Assembly: GCF_001014975.1 (NCBI RefSeq)
Contig: NZ_BBXA01000030.1
Span: 543,366 to 607,365, forward strand
DNA from: Novosphingobium sp. MD-1
GTDB lineage: Bacteria > Pseudomonadota > Alphaproteobacteria > Sphingomonadales > Sphingomonadaceae
Length of the DNA stretch: 64,000 bases
Direction of reading: 5' to 3'
Positions 18,511 through 25,440 of the stretch are shown here, one piece after another. Position 1 is the first letter of the stretch. Every line of letters starts with the position of its first letter. Under the pieces are notes generated by a model that was not told where the DNA came from, did no database searches, and saw only the letters and a program-made list of their open reading frames with translations. Position numbers and translations under genes: made by a program.

Positions 18511-18990
18511 TCAGAGGTTTTCGAGCATGTATTCGGCAGAGCTGACCTTGAAATCGCCCGGCGCTTCGACGTTGAGCTGCTCGACCACGCCATCGTTCAC
18601 CACCATCGAGAAGCGCTGGCCGCGCGTGCCGAGGCCGAAGCCCGAGCCATCCATGGTGAGGCCCACGGCCTTGGCGAAATCGCCATTGCCGTCCGCCAGC
18701 ATGGTCACGTCGGGCGAGCCACTGGCCGCACCCCACGCCTTCATCACGAAGGGATCGTTAACCGCCGTGCAGGCGATTTCATCAATGCCCTTGGCCTTGA
18801 GATCGGCGGCCTTCTCGACGAAGCCCGGCAGGTGCTTGGCCGAACAGGTGGGCGTGAACGCACCGGGAACCGAGAACAGGGCGACCTTCTTGCCCTTGAA
18901 GTAGTCGGCGCTCTGCACCGCTTCCGGGCCTTCCGCCGTGGCCTTGACCAGCTTCACGTCGGGCAGCTTTTCTCCAACCGCAATCGTCAT
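18511..18990 (-). CDS. Peroxiredoxin, Prx5/redoxin type
   Basis: Thiol peroxidase reducing hydrogen peroxide and organic hydroperoxides. 159 residues from MTIAVGEKLPDVKL. The peroxidatic cysteine is Cys49 in PGAFTPTCSAKHLPGF, the Prx5-type signature; another cysteine (EIACTAVND, near 74) and the FSMVVNDGVVEQLNVE strand follow. Prx5 enzymes usually take electrons from glutaredoxin/glutathione or thioredoxin; which one applies is not shown here. Confidence 0.95.
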   Translation of the reverse strand: MTIAVGEKLPDVKLVKATAEGPEAVQSADYFKGKKVALFSVPGAFTPTCSAKHLPGFVEKAADLKAKGIDEIACTAVNDPFVMKAWGAASGSPDVTMLADGNGDFAKAVGLTMDGSGFGLGTRGQRFSMVVNDGVVEQLNVEAPGDFKVSSAEYMLENL

Positions 18991-19188
18991 CCCCAATATC
19001 CTTTCTTCTGGATGTGCCGCCCGGACCTGTCGGCCGGGTCTATGACAGCAGGGAGGATATAGGCCGGCCGCAAGACGGTGCAACACAAGCGCAAGCGCGG
19101 GGGAGAAATTTCGTCGGTGGGGAAGGGCATCCCGCCCGGTCCTGCGCGGTTTGCGGGTTTGCGTTCTTTCGAGACGTTAATGCAGCCA

Positions 19189-19208
19189 TATAAAGTTTCC
19201 TTTATATT
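19189..19208. promoter_or_regulatory. Palindromic operator-like site upstream of ahcY (candidate SahR site)
   Basis: ATATAAAG (19189-19196) and CTTTATAT (19201-19208) form an exact 8-bp inverted repeat with a 4-nt centre, AT-rich in a GC-rich region and 105 bp before the ahcY start. From memory, the ArsR-family regulator SahR of alphaproteobacterial methionine-cycle genes binds a similar TATAAAG-N-CTTTATA palindrome. The remainder of this 323-bp gap (18991-19313) shows no gene; the short CCGCT/AGCGG stem-loop after the palindrome is too small to call a riboswitch. Confidence 0.6.
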
Positions 19209-19313
19209 GCGTCCGCTCGTGCAAGCGGCTAAGGCGGCGGCAGACCCGCCAACCTGTCGGCCGCTATCGTGTGGTCCGGCGGGCGGGCTTGAACTCATCC
19301 AGGAGAATGCTTC

Positions 19314-20723
19314 GTGGCCAGCGTGCTCGATGCCGAAAAGGACTATGTGATCGCCGATATCGGGCTTGCCGACTTCGGCCGCGCGGAAATCGCGATCGCC
19401 GAAACCGAAATGCCCGGCCTGATGGCGCTGCGCCAGGAATTCGGCGCTGCACAGCCGCTCAAGGGCGCGCGCATCACCGGATCGCTGCACATGACGATCC
19501 AGACCGCCGTTCTCATCGAAACGCTGGTGGCGCTGGGCGCCGACGTGCGCTGGGCCACCTGCAACATCTTCTCGACGCAGGACCACGCCGCCGCCGCAAT
19601 CGCCGCCGCCGGCATCCCCGTGTTCGCGGTAAAGGGCGAAAGCCTGGCCGACTACTGGGATTACGTCGGTTCGATCTTCGACTGGGGTGATGACCAGACC
19701 GCCAACATGATCCTCGACGACGGCGGCGATGCCACCATGTTCGCGCTGTGGGGCGCGCGCGTCGAAGCCGGCGAAAAGCTGTTCGAGCCTTCGAACGCCG
19801 AGGAAATCGAGTTCGTCCGCGCGCTGACCGCGTTCCTCAAGAAGAAGCCCGGCTACCTCACCCAGTCGGTGAAGGCCATCAAGGGCGTTTCGGAAGAGAC
19901 CACCACCGGCGTCCACCGCCTGTATCAGATCGCCAAGGACGGCAAGCTGCCGTTCCCCGCGATCAACGTGAACGATTCCGTCACCAAGTCGAAGTTCGAC
20001 AACCTCTATGGCTGCAAGGAATCGCTGGTTGACGCGATCCGCCGCGCGACCGACGTGATGCTGGCCGGCAAGGTCGCCTGCGTTGCCGGCTTCGGCGATG
20101 TGGGCAAGGGCTCCGCCGCCTCGCTGCGCCAGGGCGGCGCGCGCGTGATGGTCACCGAAATCGATCCGATCTGCGCGCTGCAGGCGGCGATGGAAGGCTA
20201 TGAAGTCGTCACCATGGAAGAAGCGGTCACGCGCTGCGACATCTTCGTGACGGCGACCGGCAACGAGGACGTCATCACCGCCGAGCACATGAAGGCGATG
20301 AAGCCGATGGCGATCGTCTGCAACATCGGCCACTTCGACAGCGAGATCCAGATCGCCGCGCTGTCGAACTACAAGTGGACCGAAGTGAAGCCGGGCACCG
20401 ACCTGGTCGAATTCCCGGACGGCAAGCAGATTATCGTGCTGGCCAAGGGCCGGCTGGTGAACCTGGGCTGCGCCACCGGCCACCCCAGCTTCGTCATGTC
20501 GTCCAGCTTCACCAACCAGACGCTGGCGCAGATCGAACTGTTCACCAAGTCTGACCAGTACAAGAACGATGTCTACGTGCTGCCCAAGCACCTCGACGAA
20601 AAGGTGGCCGCGCTTCACCTCGAAAAGCTGGGCGTGAAGCTGTCGAAGCTCTCGCCCAAGCAGGCGGCCTACATCGGCGTTTCGGAAGCGGGACCGTTCA
20701 AGCCGGATCATTACCGCTACTGA
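19314..20723 (+). CDS. ahcY: Adenosylhomocysteinase
   Basis: Hydrolyses S-adenosylhomocysteine to adenosine and homocysteine, closing the methyl cycle. 469 residues. The start is GTG at 19314 behind AGGAG. Signatures include [16 protein letters not shown], the substrate-binding [21 protein letters not shown], the NAD-binding loop [17 protein letters not shown] and the C-terminal KPDHYRY. The length and the alphaproteobacterial insert ([22 protein letters not shown]) are normal. Confidence 0.98.
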   Translation: MASVLDAEKDYVIADIGLADFGRAEIAIAETEMPGLMALRQEFGAAQPLKGARITGSLHMTIQTAVLIETLVALGADVRWATCNIFSTQDHAAAAIAAAGIPVFAVKGESLADYWDYVGSIFDWGDDQTANMILDDGGDATMFALWGARVEAGEKLFEPSNAEEIEFVRALTAFLKKKPGYLTQSVKAIKGVSEETTTGVHRLYQIAKDGKLPFPAINVNDSVTKSKFDNLYGCKESLVDAIRRATDVMLAGKVACVAGFGDVGKGSAASLRQGGARVMVTEIDPICALQAAMEGYEVVTMEEAVTRCDIFVTATGNEDVITAEHMKAMKPMAIVCNIGHFDSEIQIAALSNYKWTEVKPGTDLVEFPDGKQIIVLAKGRLVNLGCATGHPSFVMSSSFTNQTLAQIELFTKSDQYKNDVYVLPKHLDEKVAALHLEKLGVKLSKLSPKQAAYIGVSEAGPFKPDHYRY

Positions 20724-20765
20724 CCCGTCGCCGCTACGGCGGCCAGGCGATTTGGAAATGCGATA

Positions 20766-20797
20766 CGGCCCCCCAGCATGGCTGCGGGGGCCGTTTT
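20766..20797 (+). terminator. Intrinsic terminator after ahcY
   Basis: CGGCCCCC (20766-20773) pairs with GGGGGCCG (20786-20793) and is followed by TTTT. It lies 43 nt after the ahcY stop. Confidence 0.85.
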
Positions 20798-20910
20798 CGT
20801 GGGAGCCGCCTTGCGGCTTCGCACGATATGGTGGCTTTCGCGGCGCTCCTCACCAGATTTGAAGTGCGTGCCGGTTGTCATCGGCGCAAGGCCCGCATAG
20901 CGAGGGGCGG

Positions 20911-23262
20911 ATGCTTCTGAACCAGACCGTGCTGGTCATCGTGGGATTGCTGGTTGCCGCATGGACCGTTGCGGCGGGCTGGGCCGTGCTTGTCGCGCGC
21001 GGGCGGGCGCGCAAGGCCGAAGCACACCACCGGCTGGCGCGCCGGCTGACGCGGATGGTGGACGAATCGCCGGCCCTGCCGTTGCTGGTGCGGGCCGACG
21101 GGCGGATCGAGGGGCCATCGCGGCTGGCGGGCTGGCTCGGCCTCGATGCCATGCCGGGCTATCTTTCCGAACTCGATGCCGGCGATGCCAGCGATCGCGG
21201 CCTCAACGAAGTGCAGCTTTCGCAACTGAGCGATGCCGTGCGCCGCGCGCAGAAGACCGGCGCGGCATTCCGCATGGTGCTGACCCCGCGCGGCGGCACG
21301 CGCTGCCTGGCGGTGCGCGGGCATCTGGCCGACCCGCAGGTTTCCCCTGGCGGTTCCGCGCTCGTGTGGTTCTTCGATTTCAGCGATAGCGAGGCCGAGC
21401 TGCGCAAGCTGCGCGCGGAAGCGGCCGGGGCGCGCGCCGATTTCGCCGGCCTTTCCGGCTTGATCGAGGCGGCGCCGCTGCCAATGTGGTTTCGCGGTCC
21501 CGACATGGAATTGCGGCTGGTCAACAGCGCCTATGTGAAGGCCGTGGGGGCCAAGAGCGCGGACGATGTCGTCACGCAAGGCATCGAACTGATCGAGGCG
21601 GCCGACGGGCTGACCGCGGCGCAAGTGGCGCGGCACGTGCTGGCGCGCAAGGCGCCGGTCGAACGCATCGTGTCCGCCACGATCGGCGGCCAGCGCCGCT
21701 CGGTGCGGGTCAGCGACCTGCCGCTGGGGGATGAAGGTGTCGCCGGCTATGCCGTGGACATCGAGGAACTGGAGGAACTGATGCGCCAGTTCCGCCGGTT
21801 CCGCGAAGCACAGCGCGAGATGCTGGATACGCTGTCCGCCGGCATCGCGCAGTTCGACGAGCGCCGGAACCTCGTTTTCGCCAACCAGCCGTTCCTGCGC
21901 ATCTTCGGCGTGCCACAGGCGTGGGTGGCCGATACCCCGCCGTTCGACCGCGTGCTGGATCGCATCCGCGATGCCGGGCGCCTGCCCGAAGTGCGCGATT
22001 TTCCCGAATGGCGCCGCGAGCGGCAGGGCTGGTTCCTGGCGCGCGATCCCCGCGAGGAATCGTGGCATCTTCACGATGGCACGCATTTGCGCGTGGTGGG
22101 CCAGCCGATGCCCGATGGCGGGCTGCTGATGATCTTCGAGGACCGCACCGAACAGCTCCAGCTTTCGGCGACGCGCGACACGCTGCTGCGCACGCGCACG
22201 GCCACCTTCGACAACCTGTTCGAAGCGCTGGCCGTGTTCGCGCCCGATGGCCGGTTGCAGCTGTGGAACCGCCGCTTCGTGGCCGAATGGGGGCTGGAGG
22301 ACAGCTTCCTCGATACCCACCCGCGCGCTGACGTGCTGCTCACCCGCATCGCCCAGCAATTGAAGCGTCCGTCGCAAGTCGGCACGATCGGCCAGGTGAT
22401 CCAGGCGGCGACGCTGGAGCGCCGCCAGCGCAGCGGGCGGCTGGCGCTAGCCGACGGGCGCTATCTTGAATTCGCGGGCGTGCCGTTGCCCGATGGCAAC
22501 GGACTGCTGACGGTGCTGGATATCACGGATTCGCAGAAGGCCGAAACCGCGCTGCGCGAACGCAATGCGGCGCTGGTGGAAGCCGATGCGGTGAAAACGC
22601 GCTTCATCGCCAACATGAGCTATGAATTCCGCACGCCGCTGACCTCGATCGGCGGGTTTGCCGAACTGCTGCAAAGCGGTATCGCCGGTGAACTGACGCC
22701 GCAGGGCCAGGAATACGTGGCGGCGATCCTCGCCTCGGTCGAGCGGCTGGGCGAGCAGATCGAGAACGTGCTCGACCTGTCGCAGAGCGAGGCTGGCACG
22801 CTGCCGCTGGCGCGCGATCCGGTGGAGATTTTTCCCCTGCTGACCGGCGTCGTCAAGGAACGCTCGGACCGGATTTCCGCCGCGGGCCTGTCGCTCGACT
22901 TGCGCGGCAATGCCTCGGTCGGCACGGTGACGGGCGATGCGCGGCGGCTGGCGCGGGCCTTTGGGCAACTGGTGGACAACGCCATCGCCGCCACGCCGGA
23001 AGGCGGGCGCATTCTGATCGAATGCACGCGCCAGCGCCAGGGGGTGCGGGTGGTGATTTCGGACAACGGCGGCGGCATGGAGCCGGCGGTGCTGGCGCGC
23101 GCGATGGAGGGCCTGAAGGTCACGCCCGATGGCCGCGCGGCGGAGCGGCGGCAGGGATTGGGCTTGCCGCTGGTGCGGCAATTGGTGGAAGCGCACGGCG
23201 GCACCATCGAGCTTCTGTCCGAACCGGGGCAGGGCACCGCCGCGATCGTGGACCTGCCGTGA
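20911..23262 (+). CDS. divL: DivL-like PAS-domain histidine-kinase homologue with Tyr in the H-box
   Basis: 783 residues from the ATG at 20911 (GAGGGG ribosome-binding site); a TTG 36 nt upstream is less likely. One N-terminal membrane segment (about residues 5-28) is followed by several PAS-like regions up to about residue 540, among them DTLSAGIAQFDERRNLVFANQPFLRIFG. The dimerisation/phosphotransfer helix reads FIANMSYEFRTPLTSIGG: the position normally held by the phospho-accepting His is Tyr571. The ATPase domain keeps its N box (LVDNAIAATPEGG), DNGGGM and GLGLPLVRQLVEAHGG. The Tyr substitution, size and PAS array match Caulobacter DivL, which controls CckA and cell polarity. Confidence 0.88.
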   Translation: MLLNQTVLVIVGLLVAAWTVAAGWAVLVARGRARKAEAHHRLARRLTRMVDESPALPLLVRADGRIEGPSRLAGWLGLDAMPGYLSELDAGDASDRGLNEVQLSQLSDAVRRAQKTGAAFRMVLTPRGGTRCLAVRGHLADPQVSPGGSALVWFFDFSDSEAELRKLRAEAAGARADFAGLSGLIEAAPLPMWFRGPDMELRLVNSAYVKAVGAKSADDVVTQGIELIEAADGLTAAQVARHVLARKAPVERIVSATIGGQRRSVRVSDLPLGDEGVAGYAVDIEELEELMRQFRRFREAQREMLDTLSAGIAQFDERRNLVFANQPFLRIFGVPQAWVADTPPFDRVLDRIRDAGRLPEVRDFPEWRRERQGWFLARDPREESWHLHDGTHLRVVGQPMPDGGLLMIFEDRTEQLQLSATRDTLLRTRTATFDNLFEALAVFAPDGRLQLWNRRFVAEWGLEDSFLDTHPRADVLLTRIAQQLKRPSQVGTIGQVIQAATLERRQRSGRLALADGRYLEFAGVPLPDGNGLLTVLDITDSQKAETALRERNAALVEADAVKTRFIANMSYEFRTPLTSIGGFAELLQSGIAGELTPQGQEYVAAILASVERLGEQIENVLDLSQSEAGTLPLARDPVEIFPLLTGVVKERSDRISAAGLSLDLRGNASVGTVTGDARRLARAFGQLVDNAIAATPEGGRILIECTRQRQGVRVVISDNGGGMEPAVLARAMEGLKVTPDGRAAERRQGLGLPLVRQLVEAHGGTIELLSEPGQGTAAIVDLP

Positions 23263-23714
23263 GCGAGCGCGTTCCCCTGCCCGATATCGCCGCGACCGAG
23301 GCGCTGGCCGCGCGGATCGCCGGGCGGTTGCGGCCCGGCGACGTGGTGGCGCTTTCGGGCGGGCTGGGCGCGGGCAAGACCACGCTGGCGCGCGCGGTGA
23401 TCGCCGCGCTGGGGCACGAGGGCGAGGTGCCTTCGCCCAGTTTCGCGATCATCGAATGCTACGATCCGCCGACGGTGCGCCTGCCGCTGGTGCACGCGGA
23501 CTTCTATCGGCTGGAAGACCCTTCCGAAGTGGAGGAACTGGGGCTGGATGACTATCGCATGGGGGCGGCGATGCTGGCCGAATGGCCCGAACACGCCGGC
23601 GGCTTTGCCCACGAGCGCGGTTGCCTTTCAATCCTGTTGGAATCGGCGGAAAGCGGGCGCACGGCCATTGTCGAGCCGGGGCCGGATTGGATAGAGCGCG
23701 GATCATGGACCTGA
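23259..23714 (+). CDS. tsaE: tRNA threonylcarbamoyladenosine biosynthesis ATPase TsaE
   Basis: ATPase partner of the TsaB/TsaD complex that makes t6A37 in ANN-decoding tRNAs. 151 residues from a GTG (23259) whose GTGA overlaps the divL stop. Walker A is SGGLGAGKTTLAR (residues 33-45), followed by PSPSFAIIECY and HADFYRLEDPSEVEELGLDDY, both family signatures. An overlap at each end (4 nt with divL, 10 nt with amgK) points to one operon. Confidence 0.94.
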   Translation: MSERVPLPDIAATEALAARIAGRLRPGDVVALSGGLGAGKTTLARAVIAALGHEGEVPSPSFAIIECYDPPTVRLPLVHADFYRLEDPSEVEELGLDDYRMGAAMLAEWPEHAGGFAHERGCLSILLESAESGRTAIVEPGPDWIERGSWT

Positions 23715-24700
23715 CGATACCCGATGGCGTCCCCGTTGGCGTCGAAGCGTTTCTGGCCGAAGCCGGCTGGACCGGTGCGATGATCGATCCGCTGCCCGGC
23801 GATGCCTCGTTCCGCCGCTACTTCCGCATTCGCGGCGGGGCTGGCGATGCGATGCTCATGCACGCGCCACCGCCGCAGGAAGATCCCGCGCCGTTCCTGC
23901 GCGCGGCGAAGTGGCTCGATGCCAACGGGTTGCGCGCACCGCGCATTCTGGCCGAACGGGCGGAGGAGGGCTTCGTCCTGCTCGAAGACTTCGGCGACGT
24001 GCGGATGCGCGAATATGTCGAGGCCTGGCCGCAGGACGAGGAGGCGGTCTATCGCGCCGCGATCGACGCGCTGCTCAAGGCCGGCACGCTCCCCGCCGGG
24101 CCGTTCCCGCCCTATGGCATGGCGGAGTACTTGCGCGAGACCAAGCTGTTCACCGACTGGTTCTGCCCCGCGCGCGGGCTGCAGGTCGACGCGCGCGGCT
24201 GGGCCGCGGCGTGGGAAGAGGTGCTGACGCCGCTGCTGGCCCGGCAGGGCGAGGGCGTGACGGTGCTGCGCGATTACCACGCCGAAAACATCATGCTGCT
24301 GGGCGGTACGGGCGATCAGGGCCTGCTCGATTTCCAGGACGCGCTGGCCGGCCATCGGGCCTATGACCTCGTTTCGCTGTTGCAGGACGCGCGGCGCGAC
24401 GTGAGTCCCGAACTCGAAGCGGCGATGTTCGACTATTACGTCGAGCGGGCGCGGCCGGGCGATGATTTCCTCGCCGACTACGCGGTGCTGGGCGCGCAGC
24501 GCAACGCCAAGATCGTGGGGATTTTCGTGCGCCTGTGGAAGCGCGACGGCAAGCCGCGCTACCTTGGCTATATCCCCCGCGTGTGGGCAATGCTCGAACG
24601 CGATCTGGCGCACCCCGCGCTGGCGCCGGTGGCGCGCTGGTTCGATGCGAATATCCCGGGCGAGGTGCGCGCGGCGGGCGGCGGGGTGTTTTTGGTATGA
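23705..24700 (+). CDS. amgK: N-acetylmuramate/N-acetylglucosamine kinase AmgK-type phosphotransferase
   Basis: Aminoglycoside-phosphotransferase-fold sugar kinase of 331 residues. Visible are the N-lobe start LPGDASFRRYFRI, the VLLEDFGDVRM strand, the catalytic loop LRDYHAENIMLL and the metal-binding LLDFQDALAGHRAYDLVSLLQDARRD. On its own this could be any APH-family kinase, but the adjacent MurU-like nucleotidyltransferase makes the anomeric MurNAc/GlcNAc kinase of the cell-wall recycling pathway the best call. That pathway is known from Pseudomonas and Caulobacter. Confidence 0.85.
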   Translation: MDLTIPDGVPVGVEAFLAEAGWTGAMIDPLPGDASFRRYFRIRGGAGDAMLMHAPPPQEDPAPFLRAAKWLDANGLRAPRILAERAEEGFVLLEDFGDVRMREYVEAWPQDEEAVYRAAIDALLKAGTLPAGPFPPYGMAEYLRETKLFTDWFCPARGLQVDARGWAAAWEEVLTPLLARQGEGVTVLRDYHAENIMLLGGTGDQGLLDFQDALAGHRAYDLVSLLQDARRDVSPELEAAMFDYYVERARPGDDFLADYAVLGAQRNAKIVGIFVRLWKRDGKPRYLGYIPRVWAMLERDLAHPALAPVARWFDANIPGEVRAAGGGVFLV

Positions 24701-25419
24701 CCAAGCCTCTCGCCAGCGATGTGGCCATGGTCATGGCCGCTGGCATCGGTAAGCGGATGCGCCCGCTGACCGCGACGCGGCCCAAGCCGCTGGTGCGCGT
24801 GGCGGGCAAGCCGCTGATCGACTACGCGCTCGACAAGCTGGAAGAAGCCGGCGTCGCGCGCGCGGTGGTCAACGTCCATTACCTGCCCGATCAGATCGAG
24901 GCCTATCTCGAACAGAGGCAGCACCCCGCGATTTCGATCTCGGACGAACGCGATGCCCTGCTGGAAACCGGCGGCGGCATGATCCGCGCCTTGCCGTTGA
25001 TCGATGCCGATCCGTTTTTCTGCGTGAACAGCGACAACATCTGGCTCGATGGCCCGCGCAACGCCTTCGGCGCGTTGAGCGATGCGTGGGACCCTGAGAA
25101 GATGGACGCGCTGCTGCTGCTGGTGAACCATGCGCGTGCGTTCAACTTCCAGGGGCCGGGCGATTTCCATCTCGATCAGGAAGGGCGGATCACGCGCCGC
25201 CGGCCCGGCCGGATCGCGCCGTTCATCTACACCGGGTTGCAGATCGTGTCGCACCGCCTGCTGCGCGACGCGCCCGAGGGATCGTTCTCCACCGGCGTGC
25301 TGTGGAACCGTGCCATTGCCGAAGGGCGGCTTCATGGCGTGTCGCATACCGGGCTGTGGTACGAGGTCGGCGAGCCGCAGATGATCGCGCCGACCGAGGC
25401 CGCGCTGACCCGGATGTGA
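24697..25419 (+). CDS. murU: N-acetylmuramate-1-phosphate uridylyltransferase (MurU-type)
   Basis: Sugar-phosphate nucleotidyltransferase of 240 residues starting in an ATGA overlap with amgK. The nucleotide-binding motif is VMAAGIGKRMRPLTATRPKPLVRVAGKPLIDYAL; further signatures are LLETGGGMIRALPL, FFCVNSDNIWLDG (metal Asp) and FIYTGLQIVSHRLL. In the AmgK-MurU route it converts MurNAc-1-phosphate to UDP-MurNAc, by-passing de novo UDP-MurNAc synthesis and hence the fosfomycin-sensitive MurA step. The exact substrate is inferred from context. Confidence 0.86.
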   Translation: MTKPLASDVAMVMAAGIGKRMRPLTATRPKPLVRVAGKPLIDYALDKLEEAGVARAVVNVHYLPDQIEAYLEQRQHPAISISDERDALLETGGGMIRALPLIDADPFFCVNSDNIWLDGPRNAFGALSDAWDPEKMDALLLLVNHARAFNFQGPGDFHLDQEGRITRRRPGRIAPFIYTGLQIVSHRLLRDAPEGSFSTGVLWNRAIAEGRLHGVSHTGLWYEVGEPQMIAPTEAALTRM

Positions 25420-25440
25420 CGCGGCGATGAGCGAGAGCCA

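Noticed and set aside
19210..19300. Possible SAM-II-type riboswitch before ahcY
   Set aside because: Only a 5-bp CCGCT/AGCGG stem and a CTAA sequence are present; the full pseudoknot pattern is missing.
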